From: Gammaproteobacteria bacterium
GTDB lineage: Bacteria > Pseudomonadota > Gammaproteobacteria > Pseudomonadales > Cellvibrionaceae
Assembly: GCA_021151625.1 (NCBI GenBank)
Contig: JAGKWY010000028.1
Location: 1 to 57,937 of the forward strand
Direction of reading: 5' to 3'
DNA length: 57,937 nt
Position numbers and translations under genes: made by a program. Positions 8,279 to 18,572 of the stretch are shown one piece after another. The notes beneath the pieces are model-generated. The model was not told where the DNA came from and ran no database searches. It worked only from the letters and a program-made list of their open reading frames with translations. Within the stretch, counting starts at the first letter, position 1. Every line of letters starts with the position of its first letter.

Positions 8279-10774
8279 ATGCTTGCGCTTCAATTACTCA
8301 AACGCAATTGGCGTAGCGGTGAATTAAAACTGCTGGGCTTTTCGTTAATACTTGCAGTAGCGGTCTTAAGTGGGATTGCGATTTTTACAGATCGACTTGA
8401 ATCCACATTGGTGAGCGAAAGCAATAGCGTGTTAGGTGCTGATTATATCGTGCGCGGCTCGCAGCCTCATAACAGTGACTTGTCTAAAACAGCAGAAGCT
8501 GCAGGGCTTCGCCAGACGCAATCAGTACTATTTTCTTCCATGGTATTTGCGGGTGATGAAATGCACCTGGCTTCGGTAAAAGCCGTGGATGCTGGTTATC
8601 CCTTGCGTGGTAAATTTGAAATAAGTCGTGTTCCTTTTGCGATTAATGCCAGCGATATTGATGTTGCCACAACTATCCCCGCATCAGGTGAAGCCTGGGT
8701 AGATTCGCGCTTGTTGCCATTATTAAAAATTAAACTGGGCGATAAGGTGGCGGTAGGCGAGTTTGAGTTAACCGTTACCAATGTATTAATTCGCGAACCA
8801 GATAGTGCCAGTCCTTTTAGCATGACGGGCGCACGTCTGATTATGAATATTGCGGATTTGCCGAAAACCCAGGTGGTACAACCAGGCAGTCGGGTGGATT
8901 ACCAATGGTTGGTCGCCAGCGATGATGTGCAAGCGTTAAAACAATTTATCGATCAGCTAAAGCCCCAATTGACCAAACACCAGCGGTTAATTGATATCAA
9001 TTCCGCACAAGAGCGTGTTGGGCGAACACTGAAAACCAGCAAACAGTTTTTATTGTTGTCAGCGGTTATTGCTGTGCTGTTATCTGGTGTGGCTATTGCT
9101 ATTGCTGCGCGACAATTTTCCGGTCGCCACACAGATCAAGTGGCGCTGATGAAAAGTCTGGGGGCGAGTGCAACGCGAATCCGCAGTCTTTATTTTTCAC
9201 AATTATTTTTTCTGGGTGCCATTGCTTCACTACTGGGGCTGGTTCTAGGGAACTTCCTGCAGCAAATTATTGCCGTGAGTTTGCAAGAGGCTTATCAAAT
9301 TCGTCTAGGGCCAGCAGGTATTTACCCCTATGCGTTAAGTTTTTCCAGCGGTTTGATGTGCCTGGTGTTTTTTGCTCTGCCAGCGCTTTGGCATCTGCCC
9401 ACTGTGCCGCCGCTAAAAATACTGCGTCGCGAATTAGCGGTGAATGTGACACAAGTCTGGACCCAGGCGGCACTGGCTTTGTTTGCGGTATTGACCCTGG
9501 TGATTTTATTTAGCCGCGATCTTGAGCTTGCACTCAGCATTAGTGGTGCATTGTTGGCAGTCATTGTGGCAACTCTGGTGGTTGCTTATGGGTTTTTGGC
9601 GCTTAGTAAAAAGTGGGTAGTGAATCTCGGTGGGTTCTGGCGTTTGGCGTTTGCCAATTTGCAACGCAATCGCGGCCAGAGTTTAATTCAGATTCTGGTG
9701 TTTGCTGTAGCAATTATGCTGTTGTTTACCCTGACGATTGTGCGGACTTCGTTAATTGAAGAGTGGAAAGTCCAGGTTCCGGACGATGCCCCTAATCATT
9801 TCCTGGTAAATATTCCGCCCGACGAGCTGCCGCAAGTACAAAAGTTATTGCAAGAAGCTAAGGTTCGTCCTGAACCTATTTACCCGATGATGCGCGCGCG
9901 CTTAACGCACCTGAACGGTGTAGAAACTACAGAGGAGCAGCGCTCTACCAGTAATGCCTTGCGCCGCGAATTAAATGTAACCTGGGCAGAAAATCTCGCG
10001 GCTGATAATAAAGTGTTGGAGGGGCAGTGGTGGGACCAGTGGCAGCGCAAAGAAACTGATTTGCCGGGGGTCTCCGTAGAAATTAACACCGCAAAAGAGA
10101 TTGGGCTGAAGCTGGGTGATAAATTGCAGTTTTCATTTGGCGGTTTGGAAATGCATGCGCAGGTGGCGAGCTTCCGTAGTCTGGATTGGCGCAGTATGCG
10201 TCCCAATTTCTTTTTTATTTTTGAGCCCGGTTCTTTGGATAGTTATTCACCTACCTATATCACCAGTATTTATTTACCGGCGGATAAAAAATCCTTTATC
10301 AATACATTGTTGCATGACCATCCCACCATTTTGTTAATGGAGTTGGATCGTATCATTGAACAAATTCGCTCTATTGTGAATCAGGTGAGTGATGGTGTTT
10401 TGCTGGTCTTGTGGCTTACCTTGATTGGTGGTTGCCTGGTGTTGTTTGCTGCTGTGATGGGCAGCATTGCGGCGCGCAAGCAGCAGGCGGGTTTATTACG
10501 CGCACTGGGGAGTCCGCGGCAATTGATTGTAGGCAGTATCTGCGCTGAATTTGCGATCCTGGGTTTTCTGGCCGGTTTGATTGCTATTTTGGGAACGGAA
10601 ATTTTATTAATCAGTTTGCAGACTTTTGTATTGGAAACACCTATCCAGCCGCATTATCTGTTCTGGCTGGTTTCACCCTTGAGTGGCGCGCTTTTTGTAA
10701 CTGGCTTGGGTTATTTGGGTTGCCGCCGGGTTGTCACTACTCCGCCGGCAATTGTATTGCGTGAAGCGACATGA
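8279..10774 (+). CDS. ybbP: FtsX-family ABC permease YbbP
   Basis: Large 831-residue inner-membrane permease with two FtsX-like membrane blocks. The first transmembrane helix is near residues 18-36, followed by a big periplasmic domain. A three-helix FtsX block lies at about 255-365, a central pair of helices at about 390-440, a second periplasmic domain at about 490-690, and a final FtsX block at about 700-820 (WLTLIGGCLVLFAAVMGSIA, RKQQAGLLRALGS). This matches YbbP. It follows ybbA by three bases and overlaps the MATE gene by four (ATGA), so the three are translationally coupled. Family function is unsettled; E. coli YbbAP has been linked to TesA and lipid or small-molecule handling. Confidence 0.92.
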   Translation: MLALQLLKRNWRSGELKLLGFSLILAVAVLSGIAIFTDRLESTLVSESNSVLGADYIVRGSQPHNSDLSKTAEAAGLRQTQSVLFSSMVFAGDEMHLASVKAVDAGYPLRGKFEISRVPFAINASDIDVATTIPASGEAWVDSRLLPLLKIKLGDKVAVGEFELTVTNVLIREPDSASPFSMTGARLIMNIADLPKTQVVQPGSRVDYQWLVASDDVQALKQFIDQLKPQLTKHQRLIDINSAQERVGRTLKTSKQFLLLSAVIAVLLSGVAIAIAARQFSGRHTDQVALMKSLGASATRIRSLYFSQLFFLGAIASLLGLVLGNFLQQIIAVSLQEAYQIRLGPAGIYPYALSFSSGLMCLVFFALPALWHLPTVPPLKILRRELAVNVTQVWTQAALALFAVLTLVILFSRDLELALSISGALLAVIVATLVVAYGFLALSKKWVVNLGGFWRLAFANLQRNRGQSLIQILVFAVAIMLLFTLTIVRTSLIEEWKVQVPDDAPNHFLVNIPPDELPQVQKLLQEAKVRPEPIYPMMRARLTHLNGVETTEEQRSTSNALRRELNVTWAENLAADNKVLEGQWWDQWQRKETDLPGVSVEINTAKEIGLKLGDKLQFSFGGLEMHAQVASFRSLDWRSMRPNFFFIFEPGSLDSYSPTYITSIYLPADKKSFINTLLHDHPTILLMELDRIIEQIRSIVNQVSDGVLLVLWLTLIGGCLVLFAAVMGSIAARKQQAGLLRALGSPRQLIVGSICAEFAILGFLAGLIAILGTEILLISLQTFVLETPIQPHYLFWLVSPLSGALFVTGLGYLGCRRVVTTPPAIVLREAT

Positions 10775-12156
10775 GCCGCAAGCAACCGCCGCAAAGCAAG
10801 GTGCTGGAAAAAGGTATTTGGGGTATGTCTGGTCCGATGTTTATCGATCAGGCAGTGACCTACACAATTCCATTGGTGGATATGTATTTTCTTAGTCGCA
10901 TTTCCGACAGTGCGGCAGCGGCAGTAGGTGCAATTACGCCATTGGTATTTGTGGCGAATGCTTTTTTAATTGTCAGCGCCTTTGCCGGGGCGAGCATTGC
11001 GAGCCAACGCATCGGCGCCAACGATTATGCGCGCGGCAATGCCACTATCGCGGCCTATGCAATTTTTGTCGTTGTACTTGCACTGATTGCTGCGTTGGGC
11101 GTGAATTTTGGTGGGCCTTTGGTTGCATCGGCCATGTCGTTGAGCCCTGATGTTGAGGCCTATGCGCGCACCTATTTATCTATTATCGGCTGGATGGTTG
11201 CGCTCTGGGGTTGCCGGGTTATTTATCAAACGATTTTGAACATCTATGGCGAGCCCAAGTGGAATACTTTTAGCAATATTATTTTATTTGTAGCCAATAT
11301 TATCGGTTGCTCAATTGCTGTCTATGGTTTTATGGGGTTACCACCTACTGGTGTAAAAGGTGTAGCAATTGCGAGCACTATTGCGGCGGGATGCAGCTTG
11401 CTCTTTGTCGCAACCATCGTGCATTTTAAGTTACGTATCCACATTCCATTGCGTGAAGGCTTGAAAAACTTTGCCGTGCTGATTGCGCCAGTCATCATGA
11501 TTGCTGCACCTTCAATACTTGAGCCAATGTCATTCCAGGCTTATATGATCGCACTCAATTGGATTGCGGCCGAAGTGGGCGATTTGGCACTCAAGGTTAA
11601 AGTCTATGCCTACAATACATTCCTATTTTGTTTGATGATCTCCATCGCGATAGGCATGGCTACTGAAGCCATTATTGCGCAGCGGGTAGGGCGTGGAGAA
11701 TTTGATCTGGTCAATAAGCAACTCAAGCAGAGTTTAAAAATATCGCTTATAGGTACCAGCATATTGGCACTTTGCTGGCTGCTGTTTAATCAACCGATTT
11801 TGAAACTATTCAGTAGTGATCCCGAAGTAGTGGCTATAGGTTTATGGGCGTTTGTATTGAGTTTTCTCGCTGAACCCTGGCGCACGGTAAATATCACCGT
11901 TGGCTCTGCGTTACGCTGCACCGGTGATGCGGCATTTACCTCTATTTCGAGTATTGGCGTTATCTGGTTGTTCTCTGTACCTCTGGCTTATGTGTTAGCG
12001 ATTCCCTTCGGCTTGGGTTTATACGGATTATTAATTGCTGCCATTATGGACGAATTTGTGCGCGCATTAATTAAGCGCTGGCGGTGGAAGCAGGGTAAAT
12101 GGAAATACACAGGTATAGCGGCGCGCGAGGCAAAAGCAGCAAGTCTATCTGAGTAG
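10771..12156 (+). CDS. MATE-family multidrug/sodium efflux protein
   Basis: Twelve-helix cation-coupled exporter of the MatE family, 461 residues. The start reads KGIWGMSGPMFIDQAVTYTIPLVDMYFLSR, the typical first MatE helix with a membrane Asp. The second MatE domain starts at about residue 275 (CLMISIAIGMATEAIIAQRVGRGEFD), a repeat of the RxGxxxxD region after helix 2. It starts at ATG 10771 inside the ybbP stop (ATGA), so it is coupled to ybbA-ybbP. The substrate cannot be deduced. Ending just before the convergent glycosyltransferase cluster, it marks the end of this plus-strand unit. Confidence 0.92.
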   Translation: MSRKQPPQSKVLEKGIWGMSGPMFIDQAVTYTIPLVDMYFLSRISDSAAAAVGAITPLVFVANAFLIVSAFAGASIASQRIGANDYARGNATIAAYAIFVVVLALIAALGVNFGGPLVASAMSLSPDVEAYARTYLSIIGWMVALWGCRVIYQTILNIYGEPKWNTFSNIILFVANIIGCSIAVYGFMGLPPTGVKGVAIASTIAAGCSLLFVATIVHFKLRIHIPLREGLKNFAVLIAPVIMIAAPSILEPMSFQAYMIALNWIAAEVGDLALKVKVYAYNTFLFCLMISIAIGMATEAIIAQRVGRGEFDLVNKQLKQSLKISLIGTSILALCWLLFNQPILKLFSSDPEVVAIGLWAFVLSFLAEPWRTVNITVGSALRCTGDAAFTSISSIGVIWLFSVPLAYVLAIPFGLGLYGLLIAAIMDEFVRALIKRWRWKQGKWKYTGIAAREAKAASLSE

Positions 12157-12177
12157 ACAGGCTGCTTGTTGATTAGG

Positions 12178-13710
12178 TTAGTTGGGTGTTGCTGTAGCCC
12201 GAGTTTCCTGGATATGTTCATGGAGGGATTTTTTAATAATCCCCAGTACTCGATAAAGCTCAGGGAAACCGAGAGCTGCGCATGCAATAAACATGGGAAT
12301 AAAATTTAAGATGTAGCGTGAGTTCGCTTCCCAGAGTGCGAGGAAAATAAATATCCCCGTAACCGATAACCTTACTACCAATTTGTTGATAGCTCCTTTG
12401 GTTTTTGCTGCTGCATCATACACCGCACTAAGAATAATAATTAAAAAAAGAAAAACGTGATAACCATGTGCCAAATGTTTGAAGGTTTCATAGTATTTGC
12501 CACCTTCAATAGCAACCTGATGCAATGAATTCGGTCGTAGTGGGTTGTCATCAATCATTTCATTCACACCATAAATTCCGCTGCCGAAATTTAACTGTTG
12601 TTTGCGGTGGAGAAATTCTAAATAACCCCAGGCCCCATATTCCTTCAGACGATCACCGATACGATTCAGGTTAGCCTGAGCCCTGGCTTCTCTGGTTGAA
12701 AAGGTATAGGTATATTCGTAGTCGCTGCCGTTGTAAGCTCCATTGCCGCTAAGTCCCATCATTACCCAGTGGGTGTAGGGGACCTGCTTTTGTTCGGACA
12801 GATCTTTATCCAACAAATGGTTGTAACGATAATAATTAAAGCCGGATATACAGGAATAGAATAGTACAACTGCTATTGCCACTGCTGGCCAATATCTTTT
12901 CAGGCTTCCTCGAATTATCAGGTCGATTAGTACGGCAACCGCGACAATAATTACCGTAAATTTAATTAAAGTACCTATTGCACAAGCAACCGCAAAAAAA
13001 CAGGCGCGAACCATTTGCTGTTTAAGTGTTTCACTTTTCAATATCAGCAAATAGATGTAATAACTCATCATCACAAACGGCAATGATAAAGTGTCCGAAT
13101 AAAAGATCGGAGTATAAAAGTACAGGGGAATACAGCAACTGCTTAACCATAGCGATAAAAATGCGGCCTTGGTACTTTTGATTTCGCGGCAGATTAAGTA
13201 AACAAACGCTATCCCCATATTTATGGAAACAACATTATAAACAGTAGCTATCCAATGATAGTCTTGGAATCCCAAAGTGGAGCAAATTGAAAAAACCAGC
13301 TGCAATGCACTGGTTGCCCCCAGGTTATGAGGGAATATATGAAAGTAGTCGGAGTAGCTACCCAGGTTACCTTGTTCTTTTAGTGTAATAGCACCGCGAA
13401 ATACAGCTTCTGTATCCCATCCTGTGGCTACAGCCAGCAGGTAGCCGCAATATAATTGCAAAGAAAAAATTGCCAGCATCCACAGGCTTGCAATCTTCGC
13501 TTCATGCGTGCGCAAAAAATGCTCCGCATGATTAATCATTTTGTAAATGTACCCAGTTGCAATTAGCCAGCTAATTACATAGAGAACGATATGCAGGGTT
13601 TTAAACTGGTAGGTCTGATTGTTTAAGACAATGCTTAAGAACACCCACGAAAAAATCAGGCCAAACAAATAATAAAAGCTTGTGACTAGCAACAGTGGCA
13701 AGCTGCGCAT
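12178..13710 (-). CDS. GT-C superfamily membrane glycosyltransferase-like protein
   Basis: Polytopic 510-residue protein with about 11-12 hydrophobic segments. The layout is that of GT-C enzymes: a first helix, a large outer loop containing WDTEAVFRGAITLKEQGNLG (acidic residue after the first helices), many helices, and a C-terminal soluble part followed by LWEANSRYILNFIPMFIACAA, which resembles the RYxxPxxP end typical of PMT/ArnT relatives. GT-C enzymes use polyprenyl-phosphate sugars at the periplasmic face. It is the last gene of the minus-strand cluster led by gtrA. The exact donor and acceptor are unknown; LPS O-antigen or another surface glycan is likely from context. Confidence 0.78.
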   Translation of the reverse strand: MRSLPLLLVTSFYYLFGLIFSWVFLSIVLNNQTYQFKTLHIVLYVISWLIATGYIYKMINHAEHFLRTHEAKIASLWMLAIFSLQLYCGYLLAVATGWDTEAVFRGAITLKEQGNLGSYSDYFHIFPHNLGATSALQLVFSICSTLGFQDYHWIATVYNVVSINMGIAFVYLICREIKSTKAAFLSLWLSSCCIPLYFYTPIFYSDTLSLPFVMMSYYIYLLILKSETLKQQMVRACFFAVACAIGTLIKFTVIIVAVAVLIDLIIRGSLKRYWPAVAIAVVLFYSCISGFNYYRYNHLLDKDLSEQKQVPYTHWVMMGLSGNGAYNGSDYEYTYTFSTREARAQANLNRIGDRLKEYGAWGYLEFLHRKQQLNFGSGIYGVNEMIDDNPLRPNSLHQVAIEGGKYYETFKHLAHGYHVFLFLIIILSAVYDAAAKTKGAINKLVVRLSVTGIFIFLALWEANSRYILNFIPMFIACAALGFPELYRVLGIIKKSLHEHIQETRATATPN

Positions 13711-13781
13711 AGCTTATCTCCTTATGCAAACTAGCGTGTTCTGAGGTATAACTCCTTCTTCTTGCTAAATAAAGCTAAAAA

Positions 13782-15653
13782 CTACTGTTGAAGGAGCAAG
13801 TAAATCCACATGAGACTGCTGAGTCCTATCACAGGGGCTGTCAGAATCATGACTCTGGCCAGTAGCAAACGTGATGAACTACTCCATGCTTGAAATACAA
13901 AATACAAAATAGGTAAAAGTACAGGGTAGATATAGCGAAAATCAGTATTGCATGACAAAGGAACTTTAATTCGGTAAGCGAGCAGTAATATAAAGGGAAA
14001 AACCAATGCCATTAACCAGGGGGCATTACGGTAGAGAATGCGCTTTAGGGCTACAGTGCTGGTTTGCGGCTGTTGTTGTAAATAGAATATTACTGTTCCA
14101 CCCAGCATCACTAATAACAAAATCCCGTTAGTGACGCCCCAAACTCTCATCCCTTCGCCATTAAACGAATATTCACTGGAGAGGGAAGAGCGCAATACAA
14201 AGTTCCAGAAATACTGGCGACCATACTTATCCTCCCAGGTGCTGATAAACGGTTCCTGTAAGAAAGTGGCGGAATCAAATACCAGATAATTTTTCGGTTC
14301 ATTGCCTACTTTTAGGCCGGGGTTAATCATTTCGCTAACGTTGGAAAGTAGCCAGTCTTTGGAGGTACCATCCAGATAGTGCTTAATATTATCCGCAAAG
14401 TTCAGCAAGATTGCGCTGCAGAACAAACCGCCTGCAATAGCAATGTCACGTAACAGTTTGGTTTTATGTTGTTTAAAGAGCGCAGGTTTTCGCACAAGTC
14501 CATAAATATGAAACAACATGAGTATGCCTAGTACACCCGCGACTGCCAAGCCATTGGATTTACTTAGGAGTGATCCTGCCATCCACAGGCTGGCCCAAAA
14601 CAAAGTTTCCGAGTCGCGGCTTCTCCACCATTTAATGGTGTAAAAAAATGCGAGCGAGTAGCAGGCATATACTCCCAGGTCATTGCCGATGCGAATACTG
14701 TGGATAATTCCCGCGGGCCACAGGCATAAGGTGATGCTCGCCATAATAATTACGAGCGGATGTTTGCGAAATGAAAGTTTAATTGTGGCGAGGCTGCTAC
14801 TTAAAAAAAGTGTCCACAAAAACAATGCAAATAGCTGCCCCCAAAGTTCACCCGAGGTTTTGCTGTCTATAGGTGCTGTTTGCTTGGCTAGCGCCGCGCT
14901 TAGGTAATACAGTGGTGGTTGGTGGTATTCCCAGCCATCTCCTGGAATCGGCAGCTTTTTGTGCTCAATTAAATATTCGATGTAGTCCCTGTGACCTCCG
15001 CCCTCAAAAACGTCAAAAGTGCGGGTACGCTCATCCGTTTTTGATAGATACAAAACAGAGATTGCCAAACTGATAAGTAACACCAGTGTTTGGCTTTTAT
15101 TAATTTGCAAGCGCTGTTTTAACACCAATACCAGGAGCAGAAGTACCGCATAAACGGCGAATAATTTGCTGTTGCTTAAACGCTTGGTTGATTCAAGGCG
15201 AAACCCGGCCGGATTGCTGGCATTACTCAATTGCGCTTCAAGAGTATTGCTTTGACCGGGAACAAATTGATCTATTTCTATATTAAATCCCGAGCCGTAA
15301 TTGCGGCGATCATCCACTGATAGATGTTCCAGTGAAACCGGTTTGCCATTTACCAGCAGCGCATGGATTTCATCGTCGGGATAAATACGAAAACTGTGCC
15401 TGGTTGATTTAATACCATCAATTGTTACTCGTATGGAGTATGCACCTGTGTGATCCTGTGAAAAAGGTAGAGTGATAGGTTGATACTCGCTACCGTTATA
15501 GGCGATTTCTATTTTCTTGAAGCTGATCGACTGCCAGGTGGAAATCCACATAAGGGCTATCAAAGCTCCCAGGCATAGTAATGTCGTCAATAAATAACGG
15601 TAAGTCGTTTTCATAACAGGCTCAATTTTTTGCTGCTTATTGTGCGGTAGCAT
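13782..15653 (-). CDS. GT-C superfamily membrane glycosyltransferase (ArnT/PMT-like)
   Basis: Polytopic 623-residue protein. After the first helix (about residues 17-35) comes a roughly 120-residue outer beta-rich domain (SIRVTIDGIKSTRHSFRIYP). The GT-C core then starts at about 165 with the loop GGGHRDYIEYLIEHKKLPIP followed by HQPPLYYLSAALAKQ, the acidic/His and QPPxYY signature of PMT/ArnT relatives, and ends with CNTDFRYIYPVLLPILYF. The ATG at 15653 overlaps the upstream gene by 17 bases; the ATG at 15614 (MKTTYRYLL) is an alternative. It is coupled to the NPCBM-bearing gene upstream. The presence of three GT-C genes with one GT2 donor synthase suggests several sugar additions to one surface glycan. 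Confidence 0.82.
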   Translation of the reverse strand: MLPHNKQQKIEPVMKTTYRYLLTTLLCLGALIALMWISTWQSISFKKIEIAYNGSEYQPITLPFSQDHTGAYSIRVTIDGIKSTRHSFRIYPDDEIHALLVNGKPVSLEHLSVDDRRNYGSGFNIEIDQFVPGQSNTLEAQLSNASNPAGFRLESTKRLSNSKLFAVYAVLLLLVLVLKQRLQINKSQTLVLLISLAISVLYLSKTDERTRTFDVFEGGGHRDYIEYLIEHKKLPIPGDGWEYHQPPLYYLSAALAKQTAPIDSKTSGELWGQLFALFLWTLFLSSSLATIKLSFRKHPLVIIMASITLCLWPAGIIHSIRIGNDLGVYACYSLAFFYTIKWWRSRDSETLFWASLWMAGSLLSKSNGLAVAGVLGILMLFHIYGLVRKPALFKQHKTKLLRDIAIAGGLFCSAILLNFADNIKHYLDGTSKDWLLSNVSEMINPGLKVGNEPKNYLVFDSATFLQEPFISTWEDKYGRQYFWNFVLRSSLSSEYSFNGEGMRVWGVTNGILLLVMLGGTVIFYLQQQPQTSTVALKRILYRNAPWLMALVFPFILLLAYRIKVPLSCNTDFRYIYPVLLPILYFVFQAWSSSSRLLLARVMILTAPVIGLSSLMWIYLLLQQ

Positions 15654-17574
15654 TTGGTTCTGTCAGGGTGATAACAGGGTTCAACCAATCAGCGTGATCA
15701 CCGCCAATATCGTTAATTCCGTCCACTTGCAAACGCAAACGTTGTACGGATTCCAGATTAATTTCGGCATGCTCTGGCGCTTCACCACCATAATGATTGC
15801 GTGACTCCCATAAGAGTCGTTCATCTCCCCAGATACTGAACTTGACACTAGCGGATTCCACTTCATCATCCAGCGCAACTGACACACTGAGTGTTTTGGT
15901 TTGTGATGGCAGTTGATATTCGATCACCGAGTTTGCGTGGGTTCCCAAGCCTTTGGCATAGCGGTGTTCATTTGCACGCAGTGCGCTGCCATTAACGCTC
16001 TTATGTATGTTTAATTGGCCATAATCTTGTTTGCTAAATGCAACGGGCAGTTCTGTTAAAAACAACTGATGAGGCTGTAGTATTGGATCGATCGGTTTGC
16101 TTTCCTCATAAAGGCGTTGCCCTATCAGATAGAAACCAACGACCAATACTAATAATGCAATGTATTTAATTCCAAAGAACCAGAAAAATAATTTTTTGGT
16201 GAAATTACCCCAGTATTTACCGAGTAATAATTCAATCACCGCATAGGCAAACGCGCCCATCATAATCCAGGATATGGCTGGCCAAACATGTGATGTTCTA
16301 ATGCCCAGGCACATGGCTACGTTAAATGCTGAAACAAAAGTAAACAGCAATGGGTAGATAATTTTGGTTGGATTTAACGCATAGTAAACCAGTGAAACTA
16401 TAACGGCAGGTAACAAATAGCGCTCATGCATGGCGGGCAGTAAAGCAAAAAATGCCATAGTGCATATCATTGCATAAAAGAAAAGCTGGGCTGCATTTTG
16501 AGGGTTTGTTTCAGGTAGTTCACGATCCACTAGCTTGCCCATGCCTTGTAAAAAAACTGCCAGGCACACCAGGAAAAAGCCGATCATTCCAAAATTTTTA
16601 GCTTTGAAAACAGTTGCCAGCGGTGAGTCTGCTTCAATGCCAAACAAAATAATGCTATCTGGCGCAGCATTACCGGTGAGTAAAATCCAGATATTGGCTG
16701 CCCCCATAGTGGTGGCGCCGTATTGATGTAATACATCAATGTAAGCCAGCTTGAAGGATTGGCCAAAGCTCCCCACAACTATGGATGGTAAAAATAGCAG
16801 TGCGATTGTCAGAAGTGATAGCACGCCACCTATCAAGTGTATTTTATAGTGGCGAAAAAAGATGATGCCCATTACTGGAGCAAAGGCAATCATCTGGAAT
16901 TTGGTTAATAGCGCAATTGTGTAAATCGGGAAAGTAAGCGCTCTATATTTATTGCTGGTGCTAACGAGTATAGCTAGCAGCACAGGGATAACCGGGAGTA
17001 CATCCACTTGTCCCCAAACAGGTCCATTCATAAACAGGGCGGGATTAAGCGCTGTTAATAACATGGCTACGTGGTAGTGATTGACCGACGCGCAATAATT
17101 TTTGAGTAAGCGATGAACAATAGCGATAAGCAAAAAATGCGATAAAAAAATCGGAATCAGTGAGACAAATTTCAAAAATAAATTGTTCTCAACAGGCAGT
17201 TGCAAGTAGGTATACAGCTTGCCGACAACATAAAGCCAATGAATGTAAAAAGGTGGGTAATTGCCGTTGAAATCTTTGTAACCGCGGTTGGCAAGTTGCT
17301 TTATCCAATCCTCCCAAAACCCTATGTCGCCACCGTTTCCATCCCAAAAGAGTAAGCCAAGGTTCGCAACAATTGCTGCGCACAAATAAAACTGAAACCA
17401 GATCAGGAATTGTCTGGTACTGTAAAAACTACTGGTCAACTGTGTGAGTGGAATAAAATCAGAATGATGCGTCTTGATATTTGCAGTTGGATCAGTAGTG
17501 ATATTTGATGTGAGTTCTGCCTGTGTGTGTGGCGGTAGGTTGTCGGCAGTGTTGTCGTTATTCATTGTTGCCAT
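15637..17574 (-). CDS. GT-C membrane glycosyltransferase fused to an NPCBM domain
   Basis: A 645-residue protein with a membrane GT-C region of about 12 helices (residues 50-490) and a C-terminal soluble domain. The first outer loop DGNGGDIGFWEDWIKQLANR followed by GNYPPFYIHWLY resembles ALG6/8- and mannosyltransferase-type GT-C enzymes. The C-terminus (about 535-640) has the features of an NPCBM/NEW2 beta-sandwich: KGLGTHANSVIEYQLP, a stretch ALDDEVES, VKFSIWGDERLLWES, LQVDGINDIGGDHADW. NPCBM domains are usually on secreted glycosidases and bind carbohydrate. Here the domain would sit in the periplasm, perhaps holding the acceptor glycan. It overlaps the next gene by 17 bases. The fusion is unusual to my knowledge. 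Confidence 0.82.
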   Translation of the reverse strand: MATMNNDNTADNLPPHTQAELTSNITTDPTANIKTHHSDFIPLTQLTSSFYSTRQFLIWFQFYLCAAIVANLGLLFWDGNGGDIGFWEDWIKQLANRGYKDFNGNYPPFYIHWLYVVGKLYTYLQLPVENNLFLKFVSLIPIFLSHFLLIAIVHRLLKNYCASVNHYHVAMLLTALNPALFMNGPVWGQVDVLPVIPVLLAILVSTSNKYRALTFPIYTIALLTKFQMIAFAPVMGIIFFRHYKIHLIGGVLSLLTIALLFLPSIVVGSFGQSFKLAYIDVLHQYGATTMGAANIWILLTGNAAPDSIILFGIEADSPLATVFKAKNFGMIGFFLVCLAVFLQGMGKLVDRELPETNPQNAAQLFFYAMICTMAFFALLPAMHERYLLPAVIVSLVYYALNPTKIIYPLLFTFVSAFNVAMCLGIRTSHVWPAISWIMMGAFAYAVIELLLGKYWGNFTKKLFFWFFGIKYIALLVLVVGFYLIGQRLYEESKPIDPILQPHQLFLTELPVAFSKQDYGQLNIHKSVNGSALRANEHRYAKGLGTHANSVIEYQLPSQTKTLSVSVALDDEVESASVKFSIWGDERLLWESRNHYGGEAPEHAEINLESVQRLRLQVDGINDIGGDHADWLNPVITLTEPNATAQ

Positions 17575-17585
17575 CCCGTATATTG

Positions 17586-17603
17586 CTGGCCCCGCAGGGC
17601 CAG
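17586..17603. other. Perfect hairpin between the GT2 and GT-C genes
   Basis: Seven-base-pair GC-rich stem CTGGCCC/GGGCCAG with loop CGCA in the 36-base gap. There is no T-run on the minus strand, so it is not a standard terminator. It may modulate transcript stability or translation within the operon. Confidence 0.45.
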
Positions 17604-17610
17604 TAGAGCA

Positions 17611-18570
17611 TCAATCTTTTTTGTTGACGATATCGCTAATATGAAATTTGGGGCGTTTTTTAACTTCCTCGTAAATTTTGGAAAGGTATTCCCCAATAAT
17701 GCCCAGGCAGAGTAGCTGAACACTACCAATAAAGAGTAAGGGTAATAACACAGATGCCCAGCCGGGGGATGCATTATCGGTAAATAGTCTGACCGCCAGA
17801 ACCCACAGAATTAAGCTGAGCGAAGCAAAACCGGAGACCAGCCCCATGATGGTGATCATGCGTAGTGGTGCAGTGGAGAATGCAGTAATGCCTTTCCACG
17901 CAAATGAAAGCATTTTCTTTAATGGATACTTACTTTCGCCTGCCTCACGTGCTTGACGCTCATACTCCACCACTGAAGCGGGGTAACCAACCTCACGTAC
18001 CAACCCACGCAAGAACAAATTGGCCTCGCCGTATTCCTTTAATGATTCCAGGGCACGGCGCGATAGCAAGCGAAAATCTGCGTGATTGAATACTAAATCA
18101 ACGCCCATCTTTTTCATGAGATGGTAATAGCCTTCAGCGGTGAAGCGTTTGAAAAATGTATCTGTGTGGCGCGCTGAGCGTACACCATAAACGACATCAT
18201 GGCCTTTAAGGTATTCATCGACCATGGCTTCAATATTTTTAGGGTCATCCTGCAAGTCAGCGTCAATACTGACAGTGATATCTTCGGTGGTGGTACAAAG
18301 ACCGGCATAGAGCGCATTTTGATGGCCTTTGTTGCGCGATAACTTTATTGCTACCAGCGCAGAATTGTTTGCGGCCTCTTCATTGAGGATTTTCCAGGTT
18401 TTGTCTTTGCTGCCATCATCAACCAGATATATTTTTGATTCCTGATTAATTTTTCCTTTGGCAAGCATCGATTCACGTAAAGCCAGCATGGTTGCCAGGG
18501 TTTTGGGCAACATTTCCTCTTCGTTGTAGCAGGGTATAACGATGGCAAGTGAAGGTATTTTTGTTGTCAT
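17611..18570 (-). CDS. Polyprenyl-phosphate sugar transferase, GT2 family (GtrB/DPM1-like)
   Basis: Membrane-attached glycosyltransferase that loads a sugar from a nucleotide donor onto undecaprenyl phosphate, producing the donor for GT-C enzymes. The GT-A fold (residues 8-230) shows IVIPCYNEEEMLP, the donor-binding VDDGSKDKT, SIDADLQDDP (DxD region) and the GtrB-type amphipathic and transmembrane C-terminus (two helices at about 225-290). The frame opens at 18594, but the ATG at 18570 (MTTKIPSLAIV) has AGGA about nine bases upstream and avoids overlap with gtrA, so it is chosen: 319 residues. It follows gtrA by two bases. GtrA-GtrB pairs export glucose or other hexoses for O-antigen modification; the sugar here is unknown. 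Confidence 0.9.
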   Translation of the reverse strand: MTTKIPSLAIVIPCYNEEEMLPKTLATMLALRESMLAKGKINQESKIYLVDDGSKDKTWKILNEEAANNSALVAIKLSRNKGHQNALYAGLCTTTEDITVSIDADLQDDPKNIEAMVDEYLKGHDVVYGVRSARHTDTFFKRFTAEGYYHLMKKMGVDLVFNHADFRLLSRRALESLKEYGEANLFLRGLVREVGYPASVVEYERQAREAGESKYPLKKMLSFAWKGITAFSTAPLRMITIMGLVSGFASLSLILWVLAVRLFTDNASPGWASVLLPLLFIGSVQLLCLGIIGEYLSKIYEEVKKRPKFHISDIVNKKD

Positions 18571-18572
18571 TT